57,417 nucleotides of DNA from Alphaproteobacteria bacterium (GTDB lineage: Bacteria > Pseudomonadota > Alphaproteobacteria > TMED109), in NCBI GenBank assembly GCA_022825705.1, contig JAJDWH010000001.1, forward strand, positions 1-57,417. The letters are read 5' to 3'. The position numbers and the translations under genes were made by a program. The notes below the pieces were generated by a model. It was not told where the DNA came from. It did no database searches and saw only the letters and a program-made list of their open reading frames with translations. Positions 16,692 through 25,634 of this stretch are shown piece by piece. Each line of letters opens with the position of its first letter. Within the stretch, counting starts at the first letter, position 1.

Positions 16692-17633
16692 TTACTTGCG
16701 GTGCGCATCGCGGAACTCGGCAAACTCCTTGCGCAGCGACCGCAGTTCGCGAAGCACCGAGTCCGATTCAGCGGTCTCGTTCTCCGCTCGCATCGATGCG
16801 GCGGTACGTTCTTCCGCGTGCATGGTCTGCATCGAATCAATCACGATTGCAATGAACAGATTGAGCACCGTAAAGCTGGAAATGACGATGAAGGAAACGA
16901 ATACGATCCAGGCCCATGAGTACTGTTGCAGAATCGGACGAACGATTCCCATCGACCAGCTTTCCAGGGTCATGATCTGGAAGAGGGAAAACATCGAATC
17001 GCCGATCGTGCCGAACCATGCAGGAAAGGCTGGCCCAAACAGATTGGTGGTTATCACGGCATAGACGTAGAAGATCAGCAGCAGCAGTACTCCGATTGCG
17101 GCCACTCCTGGCACCGCGTGCAAGAGCGCACCCACCACTCTCCGCAGCCGAGGAATTGCCGAGACCACACGCAATACACGGAGCACGCGCAGGGCACGAA
17201 GCACCAACAACGAATCTGCCGCGGGAGCAAGCGTGATAGCGACGATGGTGAAGTCGAAGATCCCCCAGGGATCAAGAAAGAACCGGAGCCCGCGTGCGGC
17301 GATCCTGAGACCAATCTCGACGCAAAAAATTGTGATGACGAAGCGGTCGAAGATACGGAGTTCCTCACCGACGACTGCCATCACCGACGGAGACGTTTCG
17401 AAACCCAGGGCAATCGCGTTCAGCACGATCAGGGTCATCGTGGTGTAGCGGAAGACTCTGGTATCGACCAGTTGACGAACCCTGTCTCGCAGCCGAGTAA
17501 TTCGACTTCGGCTCCCGCCGGACGGGCCGTCCGCGAGATGTTTTCGGAGGGATGCAGACCTGACTGAATCGATATGTCGTAACCGCCGCAGCAAATGCGA
17601 TGCGCCCGAAACCTGATGAAACTTCAATGGCAA
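16692..17633 (-). CDS. BacNav-type voltage-gated sodium channel
   Basis: A 313-residue single-domain six-segment channel that would work as a homotetramer in the inner membrane. S4 carries arginines every third residue (R146, R149, R152, R155). The pore has the selectivity filter TLESWSMG (E224), the same core as NavAb and NavMs and unlike the TVGYG of K+ channels. The C-terminus after S6 (from about 268) is a charged, heptad-like helix ending ELRSLRKEFAEF, matching the BacNav coiled-coil neck. A basic N-terminal tail of about 55 residues precedes S1; the real start may be further in. It stands alone between the fdh operon and the mobA-fdhD unit. Confidence 0.92.
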   Translation of the reverse strand: MPLKFHQVSGASHLLRRLRHIDSVRSASLRKHLADGPSGGSRSRITRLRDRVRQLVDTRVFRYTTMTLIVLNAIALGFETSPSVMAVVGEELRIFDRFVITIFCVEIGLRIAARGLRFFLDPWGIFDFTIVAITLAPAADSLLVLRALRVLRVLRVVSAIPRLRRVVGALLHAVPGVAAIGVLLLLIFYVYAVITTNLFGPAFPAWFGTIGDSMFSLFQIMTLESWSMGIVRPILQQYSWAWIVFVSFIVISSFTVLNLFIAIVIDSMQTMHAEERTAASMRAENETAESDSVLRELRSLRKEFAEFRDAHRK

Positions 17634-17884
17634 GTCTCCAATGCAGCCGTCGGAACAGCTGCCACGTTCCGCCTGTTCTTAGAGCGGCGTGCATCTACGC
17701 GACATGGCACATGACGGACGTGACGCGGTGACAACCGCGCGCCGTCCACGACCATTCAACACGTGTTGGCGATGATTCTCGCGAAGCCCGGGGTGGTTTC
17801 GCGTGCGATCGTCAGCGTAGCGCTCTGGGCCCTCTAATCGTCAGCGAACTTCGCATCTGAGAGCGCCGAAGAATTCTGTTGTGG

Positions 17885-18979
17885 CTAGCCTTGGCCCTCC
17901 CTTACGGCAGATGGAACGGCGTCGTCCTCCGCCGGTGCCTCCTCGGCGCTAGCCGCCCAGAGACTGTGGTGTTGTTCAGCCCACGCTGCGTCTACACGGC
18001 CGCTCCCCATCGCCTGGAACGCCCCCTCCATGCCAATTGTACCGATGTATATGTGTGCGAACATGACCACAATCAGCCCCAACGACACCACCGAGTGCCA
18101 CAGTTGTGCAAGCTGCATTTCTTGCATAGACGTCAGGGTTTCCGCAAAACCGAAACCGAACAGATTCAGAAAGGCGAAGGTCTTTCCGAACATCGGAAAA
18201 GCGAACGGTAGCAACAGGGCAAGGCCGGAAAGGCTTACGGATATTCCGCCCAGCACCACGATCCAGAAGATCGCCTTTTGACCGGCATTGAACCGGTCCG
18301 CGGCCGGGTGATGCCGGTCCGAGAATAGGCCGCCACCTTGCCGAAGCCATTTCAGGTCAACTCGGCTGGGAAGGTTGTGCCGCACCCATAGGACAAACAT
18401 CAGCACGACGCCGAACATGAATGGGAATGCCACAAAGTTGTGAAGGAGCTTGCCTGCCTCGGTCACGGTCGCGAAAGCCTCTTTACCGATGACAGGGATA
18501 AAGAGATACCGGCCGTACAACAGATTGAGGCCGGACAGGGCGAGCACAATGAAACTGGTTGCGGTCATCCAGTGGGCGAAGCGTTCAATCCCGTTGAACC
18601 GTACCACTTCTCTATGGGCCGGCTTGCCTGCCAGTGAAATACGCCCACGCCACGCGTAGAACAGGACCAGCAGTACCAGCATGGCGAACATGGCCCATGC
18701 GCCTATGACTGTAACCGGCCCGTTTCGAATCGATCGCCAGATCTCACCTTCCGACTGTATGAGAACCCCGGCTTGAGGATCCGGGATCGACACTCGACCA
18801 GCGGCACCGGTGCGGACGCCTCGCCATCCGTCTGACTTGCTGCTTTGTTCGACGACGGCATGAGAATCACCGATCACGACCGCGGCGCCCATGATGGCGA
18901 CCCCGTAACCGGCCGCGGTCAACCCGGCAATCACGCCGACCGCCGTCAGGAAGGCACGCAACTGCTGCGACATCACCAC
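17885..18979 (-). CDS. fdoI: Formate dehydrogenase gamma subunit (cytochrome b556)
   Basis: A 364-residue membrane subunit that takes electrons from the FeS subunit to the quinone pool. It has an extra N-terminal segment (about 10-35), a segment near 93-110, then the four-helix cytochrome b core starting at RFAHWMTATSF, with heme-ligand candidates in HWMTA, LLHNF and LWHSVVSLG. It starts at GTG 18979 (GTG GTG ATG; any is possible), immediately after the lipoprotein stop. The soluble tail is acidic. It is the last gene of the operon; 251 bp of non-coding sequence follow, with short GC hairpins but no U-tract. Confidence 0.9.
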   Translation of the reverse strand: MVMSQQLRAFLTAVGVIAGLTAAGYGVAIMGAAVVIGDSHAVVEQSSKSDGWRGVRTGAAGRVSIPDPQAGVLIQSEGEIWRSIRNGPVTVIGAWAMFAMLVLLVLFYAWRGRISLAGKPAHREVVRFNGIERFAHWMTATSFIVLALSGLNLLYGRYLFIPVIGKEAFATVTEAGKLLHNFVAFPFMFGVVLMFVLWVRHNLPSRVDLKWLRQGGGLFSDRHHPAADRFNAGQKAIFWIVVLGGISVSLSGLALLLPFAFPMFGKTFAFLNLFGFGFAETLTSMQEMQLAQLWHSVVSLGLIVVMFAHIYIGTIGMEGAFQAMGSGRVDAAWAEQHHSLWAASAEEAPAEDDAVPSAVREGQG

Positions 18980-19177
18980 TCAGAACCGCTGGTATTCAGC
19001 ACGGCGCCCCAACGCCTCTCGGACTTCCGCACTCAGCTGCTGGTCAGGCGCGCCGGCGTAGGTTCCCTTGCCGGTGTCCAGTCGGCGGCCCTGCTCGCTT
19101 TCCCTGCAACCGCACAGGGCCACCAAGACAACGAAGCAGAGCGTGCTCAGGTATCGGAACCGTATGCCGTGTTCCAT
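18980..19177 (-). CDS. Small lipoprotein inside the formate dehydrogenase operon
   Basis: A 65-residue protein with a basic start, a hydrophobic segment (LCFVVLVAL) and a lipobox-like LCGC, giving lipidated C24. The mature part of about 42 residues is charged (ESEQGRRLDTGKG, QQLSAEVREALGRRAEYQRF). GGAG sits 7 nt before the ATG. It overlaps the 3' end of the beta gene by 31 nt in another frame, and its stop abuts the gamma start. I know no named family for it. Position suggests a role on the periplasmic side of FDH. Confidence 0.65.
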   Translation of the reverse strand: MEHGIRFRYLSTLCFVVLVALCGCRESEQGRRLDTGKGTYAGAPDQQLSAEVREALGRRAEYQRF

Positions 19178-19737
19178 CCCCAAACTCCGCCCCCGAAACC
19201 GCGCGCTGTAACCCGCTCCCGGTAAATGTCCGATACGGCATCCGCGTCCCCCGCCAACAGCGCCTTGGTCGAACACATCTCGGCGCAGAGAGGTAGCTTT
19301 CCTTCGGCCAGGCGATTTCTGCCGTAAAGCGCAAACTCTTCCTCGGACCCGTCCTCCTCGGGGCCTCCAGCGCAGAATGTGCATTTGTCCATCTTGCCGC
19401 GCCCGCCAAAGTTACCTGCCTGCGGATACTGCGGTGCTCCGAACGGACAAGCGTAGAAGCAGTAACCGCAGCCAATGCACAGGTCCTTGTCATGCAGCAC
19501 CACGCCCTCATCAGTCTGGTAGAAGCAATCGACCGGACATACCGCCATGCAGGGTGCGTCGGAACAGTGCATGCAGGCTGTCGAAATCGACCGCTCGCCC
19601 GGCTGCCCGTCATTGATCGTGACCACTCGCCGGCGATTTACTCCCCACGGTACCTCGTGCTCGTTCTTGCACGCTGTGACGCAGGCGTTGCACTCAATGC
19701 AGCGATCAGCATCACAAAGGAACTTCATGCGGGCCAT
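19147..19737 (-). CDS. fdoH: Formate dehydrogenase beta subunit, four [4Fe-4S] clusters
   Basis: A 196-residue ferredoxin-like electron carrier between the molybdenum subunit and the cytochrome b. Cysteines group as C13/C16/C19/C23, C55/C58/C63/C67 (with C71), C87/C90/C93/C97 and C119/C122/C151/C155, enough for four clusters. Unlike E. coli FdnH it has no C-terminal membrane helix and no signal peptide, so it is presumably carried through Tat with the alpha subunit. A strong GGAGG precedes the ATG, 13 nt after the alpha stop. Confidence 0.93.
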   Translation of the reverse strand: MARMKFLCDADRCIECNACVTACKNEHEVPWGVNRRRVVTINDGQPGERSISTACMHCSDAPCMAVCPVDCFYQTDEGVVLHDKDLCIGCGYCFYACPFGAPQYPQAGNFGGRGKMDKCTFCAGGPEEDGSEEEFALYGRNRLAEGKLPLCAEMCSTKALLAGDADAVSDIYRERVTARGFGGGVWGWNTAYGSDT

Positions 19738-19750
19738 TGTGAAGTCCTCC

Positions 19751-22573
19751 TCAGGCCGCTGTGATGCGGCAGAGCGTAACCTTGCTCTCCTGCATCTGGG
19801 TCACGGAATCGTAGCCGTAAGTACCAATGGTGTTTGACGATTCTCCGAGTACGTACGGGTCAGCGCCTTCCGGGTACCGGTGACGGAGATCTTGCCCCAT
19901 GAACCGGCCACCGAAGTGAAACGGCATAAACGCCACCCCTGGATCGACCCGGCGGGTCACCAGCGCCTTGACAAGCACGCGCCCTCCTTCCGGTCCCTCA
20001 ACCCAGATGTCGTCACCATCCTGGAAGCCGGCATTGTTCGCGTCGCGCGGGTGGACCTCGCAGAACATCTCCTGCTGCAATTCAGCCAGCCACGGGTTCG
20101 ACCGGCTCTCGTCGCCGCCCCCTTCGTATTCCACGAGACGCCCCGTCGTCAGGATGATGGGATAGTCCTTGGAGTAGTCCCGCTGCTGAATCGAGCGATA
20201 AAGTACCGGGACTCGGTATCCACGCGTGTCCTCGTAAGTGGGGTAGTCCGACACAAGATCGCGGCGCGTCGTGTAGAGCGGTTCACGGTGAAGCGGGACC
20301 GGGTCCGGGAAATTCCAGACGACCGCTCGGGCCTTTGCATTTCCGAACGGCGCACATCCGTGAAGTATGGCCACCCGCTGGATCCCGCCGGAGAGATCCG
20401 TCTTCCAGTTGGTCTTGTCTCCGGCAATCGACTCGATTGCAGCCCGTTCATCCGCTGTCAGATCTCCGTCCCAGCCCAGTCGCTTCAGCATCGCCATTGT
20501 GAACTCGGGATACCCGTCTTCGATTTCGGAATCCTTGCTGAATGAACCGTCTGCCAGAAGATTCTCACCATCCCTTAAAACGCCGAAACGCGCTCGGAAC
20601 GTCAGCCCTCCGTCAGCGACGGCCTGTGAGGTGTCGTAGAGGATGGGAGTTCCCGGGTGAGCCAGCTCCTCGTTGCCCCAGCAGGGCCAGGGAAGCCCAT
20701 AATACTCGCCGTCACAGGGGCCACCCTCCGCCTTGAGCGTGGTCCGGTCAAAGGTGCCCATATTGGCCATATGCTTGCGCAGACGTTCGGGCGTTTGACC
20801 GGTGTACCCGATCGTCCACATTCCGCGATTGAACTCTCGCGTGATGTCCTCGATGACCGGCTCGTTGTCTTGAACTTCAATGTTGCGGAACAGCGGCCCG
20901 TCAATTTCGAGCTGCTTCGCGAGCCGATAAATGATCTCGTGATCGGGTTTCGACTCAAACAGTGGCTCGACAACGCGTTCGCGCCACTGCAGTGAGCGAT
21001 TCGACGCAGTGACGGAGCCGTAGGTCTCGAACTGAGTTGCCGCGGGAAGGAGATATACGCCGTCCTGACGTTCGTGCAGCACAGCTGTCAACGTCGGATA
21101 CGGATCCACCACGACCAGCAGGTCAAGCTTGTTCATTGCCCGGCGCATGTCCGGGAGACGTGTCTGGGAATTCGGCGCGTGTCCCCAGAAGATCATTGCC
21201 TTGAGGGATTCGGGCTGATCCAGGTTCTCTTTGTCCTCGAGAACGCCGTCCACCCACCTGGATACGGGAATTCCCTTCGACTGCATCAATTCCTGAGAAG
21301 AGAAGCGCGTTGCGAGGGTCTCGTACGATACCCCCCAAACCCGGGCCCAATGCTTCCATGCGCCTTCCGAGAGCCCGTAATAGCCTGGCAGCGTGTGGCT
21401 CAGCACCCCGAGGTCGGTAGCGCCCTGGACATTGTCATGACCGCGGAAAATGTTTGTTCCGCCTCCGGCCTTGCCCATGTTTCCCAAGGCCAACTGGAGA
21501 ATGCAGTACGCGCGCGTATTGTTGTTTCCCGTGGTGTGCTGGGTCCCTCCCATGCACCAGATAACCGTCCCGGGCCGGTTCTCCGCCATCGTCTTGGTAA
21601 TTTGGCGAACCTGCTCACCTGGAACACCGGTGACCCGCTCGGTCTCGGCTGGAGTCCAGCGGGCGACTTCCTCGCGGATCTGGTCAAGCCCCCACACCCG
21701 CGACTGGATGAAGGACTGGTCCTCCCAGCCGTTTTCGAACAAGTGCCACAGCATGCCCCAGACCAGGGCCACGTCCGAGCCCGGACGGATGCGGACATAC
21801 TCGTCAGCGTGCGCAGCAGTACGCGTGAAGCGCGGGTCGACCACGATGAACGGCGCACCTTTTTCCTTGGCCTTCAGCAAATGCACCATGGAAACCGGAT
21901 GCGCTTCGGCCGGATTTCCTCCGATCAAGAAAATAGACTTGGAATTGTGGATATCGTTGTAACTATTCGTCATTGCGCCGTAGCCCCATGTATTGGCCAC
22001 GCCCGCAACTGTGGTCGAATGACAGATACGCGCTTGATGATCGACGTTATTGGTGCCCCAGAATGCAGCGAACTTTCGGAAGAGGTAGGCCTGTTCGTTA
22101 TTGTGCTTGGCTGACCCGAGCCAGTACACCGAATCCGGTCCCGCCGTCGTTCGGATCCGTTCAAGTTCTGCGCTGACTTCTTCGATCGCACGGTCCCAAT
22201 CGAGCCGCTCCCAGCGACCCCCAACCAACTTCATCGGGTATCTGAGACGGCGTTCTCCGTGGGCGTGCTCCCTTACTGACGCGCCTTTCGCGCAGTGTGC
22301 TCCCAGGTTGAACGGGCTGTCGAAGCTGGGCTCTTGACCAATCCAGACTCCGTTCTGGACTTCTGCCGTAACCGCGCACCCGACTGAACAATGCGTGCAA
22401 ACGGACAACACGTTTTCAATGCCGTCGCTACCGGCGGGCGTCGTATCCGCGGCTTCAACCCGCCCTCCCGGGACGAGTCCTGCGAGCGCGGAGCCAGCGG
22501 CAACGACGCCCGAGTTGCGAAGAAAGGCCCGGCGGTCAAGCGCGGTGCCGGCGATGGATGATCGAGAAGACAT
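19751..22573 (-). CDS. fdoG: Formate dehydrogenase alpha subunit (Mo/W-bis-MGD, Cys type)
   Basis: A 940-residue catalytic subunit oxidising formate to CO2. The Tat signal is LDRRAFLRN (residues 12-20) with cleavage near VEA-AD at 41-42. The [4Fe-4S] ligands are C59, C62, C66 and C94. The metal ligand is C184 followed by H185 (ARICHST), a cysteine where E. coli FdnG has selenocysteine. MTNSYNDIHNS and the C-terminal molybdopterin-binding fold (ILTTGRLVEYEGGG) match the family. It lies 32 nt after the TAT-target gene. fdhE is absent from the window; fdhD and mobA lie about 4 kb beyond the operon's end. Confidence 0.95.
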   Translation of the reverse strand: MSSRSSIAGTALDRRAFLRNSGVVAAGSALAGLVPGGRVEAADTTPAGSDGIENVLSVCTHCSVGCAVTAEVQNGVWIGQEPSFDSPFNLGAHCAKGASVREHAHGERRLRYPMKLVGGRWERLDWDRAIEEVSAELERIRTTAGPDSVYWLGSAKHNNEQAYLFRKFAAFWGTNNVDHQARICHSTTVAGVANTWGYGAMTNSYNDIHNSKSIFLIGGNPAEAHPVSMVHLLKAKEKGAPFIVVDPRFTRTAAHADEYVRIRPGSDVALVWGMLWHLFENGWEDQSFIQSRVWGLDQIREEVARWTPAETERVTGVPGEQVRQITKTMAENRPGTVIWCMGGTQHTTGNNNTRAYCILQLALGNMGKAGGGTNIFRGHDNVQGATDLGVLSHTLPGYYGLSEGAWKHWARVWGVSYETLATRFSSQELMQSKGIPVSRWVDGVLEDKENLDQPESLKAMIFWGHAPNSQTRLPDMRRAMNKLDLLVVVDPYPTLTAVLHERQDGVYLLPAATQFETYGSVTASNRSLQWRERVVEPLFESKPDHEIIYRLAKQLEIDGPLFRNIEVQDNEPVIEDITREFNRGMWTIGYTGQTPERLRKHMANMGTFDRTTLKAEGGPCDGEYYGLPWPCWGNEELAHPGTPILYDTSQAVADGGLTFRARFGVLRDGENLLADGSFSKDSEIEDGYPEFTMAMLKRLGWDGDLTADERAAIESIAGDKTNWKTDLSGGIQRVAILHGCAPFGNAKARAVVWNFPDPVPLHREPLYTTRRDLVSDYPTYEDTRGYRVPVLYRSIQQRDYSKDYPIILTTGRLVEYEGGGDESRSNPWLAELQQEMFCEVHPRDANNAGFQDGDDIWVEGPEGGRVLVKALVTRRVDPGVAFMPFHFGGRFMGQDLRHRYPEGADPYVLGESSNTIGTYGYDSVTQMQESKVTLCRITAA

Positions 22574-22605
22574 CAGGACACCTGCAGTAAGCTTGAAGAA
22601 AACCG

Positions 22606-22815
22606 CTAGAAGCGCGCCAGCCGGTACACCGTGCGGACGTGCTCGGTTTCACGGTAGCGTGCGTGCGATCTGGAGGGCTTTGACGAGGTGGGGACGGTCG
22701 ATGGGCGTATGGCCAATGCTGCCGCCCCGGTGACACCTGCTGCGGCGAAGAGGTTGCGGCGACTTAGGCCGCGACGGCGGGACTTGCGCTGAGAAGCGGT
22801 CGAATCTTGTGGCAT
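22606..22815 (-). CDS. Formate dehydrogenase region TAT-target small protein
   Basis: A 69-residue protein with a twin-arginine signal (RRRGLSRRNLFAAAG) and the C-terminal pattern RYRETEHVRTVYRLARF. That ending is characteristic of the small 'formate dehydrogenase region TAT target' proteins found just before FDH alpha genes. Function is unknown. The ribosome site is very strong (AAGGAGG, 5 nt before the ATG). It is the first gene of the operon here. Confidence 0.88.
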   Translation of the reverse strand: MPQDSTASQRKSRRRGLSRRNLFAAAGVTGAAALAIRPSTVPTSSKPSRSHARYRETEHVRTVYRLARF

Positions 22816-23340
22816 ACGCTCCTCCTTCGTTTACCACCCCAGAAGCATAGCGGTACCTGATCGCAATTGCGCGGCCTATTTTGAAATCGATGATCGGCGG
22901 GAAGACGAGGAAAAAACCGTGCCCTTGCCCGGCGTTTGCCGGTGCTTCCTTGGCGGCAAGACCGCACATCGCACCGCCGGAGGGGTATCGATGACCATCA
23001 GCCGTTAAAGCGCTTGCACGGGGGCCCGCGCGGCTGGTGTCGGATTCAAGACGGGGCCGGAGGAAACCCGACCGCGCCAACTCCGGTCTGGAACGAGCTG
23101 TCCGGGTGCTTCCCGGATAGACCGGGCGGCTCGAACCTGCATTCTGAAGAGAAGCTGAGGACACTGCCTCGGAGATGGCGCTCGGCCGCCTTCAAGCGCC
23201 TTTCGATTGCCATCATGGGGCATGATCCTGCGGCCCACCCGCCGGATTACAGACTGCTGGCGACCGGTCCTGCCGTGCGCGCACAAAAAAAGGGCGGCGG
23301 TCGGATGACCGCCGCCCAAGCGTTGTTTAGGGAATAGGTA
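22816..23340. other. Non-coding gap of 525 bp before the fdh operon
   Basis: It holds the leader of the fdh operon and, at the far end, the terminator of the upstream hydroxylase operon. I see no convincing -35/-10 pair, no -24/-12 (RpoN) site and no Moco-riboswitch-like fold. Short inverted repeats occur (TCCGGG/CCCGGA near 23100; ATCATG/CATGAT near 23213). No coding frame is persuasive. Confidence 0.5.
23285..23317 (-). terminator. Rho-independent terminator of the iorAB operon
   Basis: On the minus strand a perfect 11-bp stem (GGGCGGCGGTC / GACCGCCGCCC, arms 23307-23317 and 23292-23302) with a 4-nt loop is followed by seven T residues (23291-23285). It starts 24 nt after the iorB stop. 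It is the clearest terminator in the window. Confidence 0.93.
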
Positions 23341-25632
23341 TCAGGCTTCTTGCATTGCCGCCTTGACCTTCTCCGCAGTGATCGGCCACGAACGTACACG
23401 CGCGCCTACCGCCGCTTGGATGGCATTGGCAATGGCGGGCCCGACGACCGTCACGACAGGCTCACCTGTCCCGGCCGGGTAGTGGCCGTTCTGGATGATG
23501 CTGACGTCGATTTCAGGCACCTGGTTGATCCGCATTGGCGTCCAGGTGTCGAAGTTCGACTGTTCGATCGAACCGTCCTTCATCGTGATGTTCTCGTAGA
23601 GAACCCTCGACGTCCCGTAGATCGCGGAACCCTGGATCTGCGCCAGCACACCGTCCGGATTGACGGCGGTGCCCACGTCCATCGCGATGGAAAGCTTCCT
23701 TACGGTCGGCTCTCCGGATTCGGGGTCAACGTGCACCTCAGCGACGCACGCCGTCCACGTCGGGGAGCCACGCTCCTGCGACGTAACGCTGGCAATTCCC
23801 TGACCCGTGTTGGCGGGGAGAGGCTTCACGCCATAACCCGCGCGTCCCGCAGCAACCAGCAGGGCGTTGCGTAGACGCTCCGAGCCACCCACCGTGTTCG
23901 GCGGGGTACCGACGTTCTTGCCCACAGCCTTCAGAAGCGAAGTCCGGAACTCGAGCGGGTCGCGCCCGACTGCGTGCGCGGCCTCGTCGAGGAACGACTC
24001 AACAGCCCACATTGTCCAGGTCGGTGCAACTGCACGAAGCTGTCCCGGAGGGGTCGCGCTCTGACCAACGATGTTCTCAATGGAACGCACGTACTGGTTC
24101 GGAACGTTGTACCAGTGGTCCGAACCGTTCGTGGAGAACGGGTCGATCTTGCCCTTCTTGTCGACTGATTCCGCCAAGAAGCCCGGAGCCTGTCGCTTGG
24201 TCGCCCAAGCGGAGCAGACTGTGTGAACCATCGTGTCCAGATCACCAGCGACGTTCACCCCACCTTTCACGGTCTGGTAGGTGAGCGACTGGTGGAAGTC
24301 GAACATCACGTCCTGCTCGCGCGTGAACACGAGCTTGACGGGACGCCCGGCTGCCTTGGCCGCCAGGGCCGCCGGAATCATTGCATCCGGTTCAAGCCGC
24401 CGTCCGAAGCCAGTACCTGCGTACTGCTGGTGGTGGACCACGTTGGCCGGTTCCACGCCGAGTGCTTCAGCCGTCATAGCCGTGCATCGTGTGGACCACT
24501 GGCACGCCGTGAAGAGGTGCCAGACGCCGTCCTGCTCCATCGCCACGCAGTTCATCGGCTCCATCATGCCGTGGTAGCCGAGGCTCGTTTCGTACTCGGC
24601 CTCGACGACGGTCGCGGCATTGCTCATGCCTGCATCCGTGTCACCGTCGATTACCCAGGCAAATCCTTCGCCGTCGGCAGTTGCCTTCTTGGCGTAGCCA
24701 AGGATGTCTGCAGTGCTGACGTTGGCGTTCGGACCGAGGTCCCAATCGACGGAAACGGCGTCGGCGGCCTTTTCGGCTGCCCAGATCGTCTCGGCGAGCA
24801 CGATCGCGTAACCGCGCTGGACTCCGGTTGGATCCTCGATGATCTCGGTTCCGATGTAGCCATCGATGCCGCTCGCGGCCGAGTCGTCGACCGAGTTCGG
24901 CATCGCGCCCCAGCGGGTGGGCCAGGTAACGATCCGGCCATATGCCATGTTCGGAACGAACACGTCGATCCCGTACCGGGCGGTGCCGTCGATCTTTGCC
25001 GGAATGTCGAGAGCCGGAACCGACGTGCCGACGAGCTTGTACTCGCCGAACTTCTTCAGTTCGATGGCTTTCATTTCATCTTCGCTGAAGGTCCGGTCGA
25101 TCGGGCCCGCGCTGATGATTTCGGAATAGGTCGTCGACTGACCGGTGCCCGTGTGAGTGACGGTGCTGTTTGCAGCGGAACACTCGCTGGCCGGCACGCC
25201 AAGCATGTTGGCACCAGCCTCCACGAGAGCCATCCGTGCAGCCGCACCGATCCGCGAGTTGCGGTCGAACGTCCAGTTCACCGACCACGAACCGCCAGTG
25301 ATCATCAGACCCCACTTTTCGTGGCTGTCTGGGTAATCAATGCGGACGTCGTTCCAGTCGATTTCCAGCTCTTCGGCAACTGCCTGCGCCAATGCGGTCC
25401 CGACGTGCTGCCCCATTTCCGTCTTGGTGACGTGGACAGTCGCGATCCCGCTGGGCTCCATGGTCAGGAACAGGCTGGGCTCGAAATTGCCAGCCGCCAG
25501 GGCCTCACGGGCGCCGCCGGTCAAGTGTGGCAGGACTGAGTAGCCGACCACCAATCCAGTGCCGGCAACAGCGGAGCCAACCAGAATGTCGCGGCGCGTT
25601 GCGCCACCCAAGTCTTTCATGTGCTTGGTCAT
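23341..25632 (-). CDS. iorB: Molybdenum hydroxylase large subunit, isoquinoline 1-oxidoreductase (IorB) type
   Basis: A 763-residue molybdopterin-binding subunit of the xanthine oxidase superfamily, in the IorB/aldehyde-oxidase branch with duplicated N-terminal domains. A Tat-like leader is seen (ATRRDILVGSAVAGTGLVVG). Further landmarks are TGGSWSVNW, QYAGTGFGRRLEPDAM and the catalytic Glu E724 in AGTGEPVV near the C-terminus. It pairs with the [2Fe-2S] protein encoded just upstream (TGACCATG junction with GGAGG). The substrate cannot be read from sequence. No cytochrome c subunit and no XdhC/MocA maturation gene is nearby. Confidence 0.9.
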   Translation of the reverse strand: MTKHMKDLGGATRRDILVGSAVAGTGLVVGYSVLPHLTGGAREALAAGNFEPSLFLTMEPSGIATVHVTKTEMGQHVGTALAQAVAEELEIDWNDVRIDYPDSHEKWGLMITGGSWSVNWTFDRNSRIGAAARMALVEAGANMLGVPASECSAANSTVTHTGTGQSTTYSEIISAGPIDRTFSEDEMKAIELKKFGEYKLVGTSVPALDIPAKIDGTARYGIDVFVPNMAYGRIVTWPTRWGAMPNSVDDSAASGIDGYIGTEIIEDPTGVQRGYAIVLAETIWAAEKAADAVSVDWDLGPNANVSTADILGYAKKATADGEGFAWVIDGDTDAGMSNAATVVEAEYETSLGYHGMMEPMNCVAMEQDGVWHLFTACQWSTRCTAMTAEALGVEPANVVHHQQYAGTGFGRRLEPDAMIPAALAAKAAGRPVKLVFTREQDVMFDFHQSLTYQTVKGGVNVAGDLDTMVHTVCSAWATKRQAPGFLAESVDKKGKIDPFSTNGSDHWYNVPNQYVRSIENIVGQSATPPGQLRAVAPTWTMWAVESFLDEAAHAVGRDPLEFRTSLLKAVGKNVGTPPNTVGGSERLRNALLVAAGRAGYGVKPLPANTGQGIASVTSQERGSPTWTACVAEVHVDPESGEPTVRKLSIAMDVGTAVNPDGVLAQIQGSAIYGTSRVLYENITMKDGSIEQSNFDTWTPMRINQVPEIDVSIIQNGHYPAGTGEPVVTVVGPAIANAIQAAVGARVRSWPITAEKVKAAMQEA

Positions 25633-25634
25633 GG

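Noticed and set aside
22860..23000. Short frame of about 39 codons beginning MVIDTPPAVRC upstream of the TAT-target gene
   Set aside because: No ribosome site, no recognisable family, and composition like the surrounding non-coding DNA.
22816..23040. Moco riboswitch or RpoN promoter before the fdh operon
   Set aside because: Neither the conserved Moco-aptamer segments nor a TGGCAC-N5-TTGC site is present by eye.
24223..25539. 438-codon plus-strand frame opposite iorB
   Set aside because: Antisense to a gene with intact catalytic motifs. The translation has no recognisable domain and no ribosome site.
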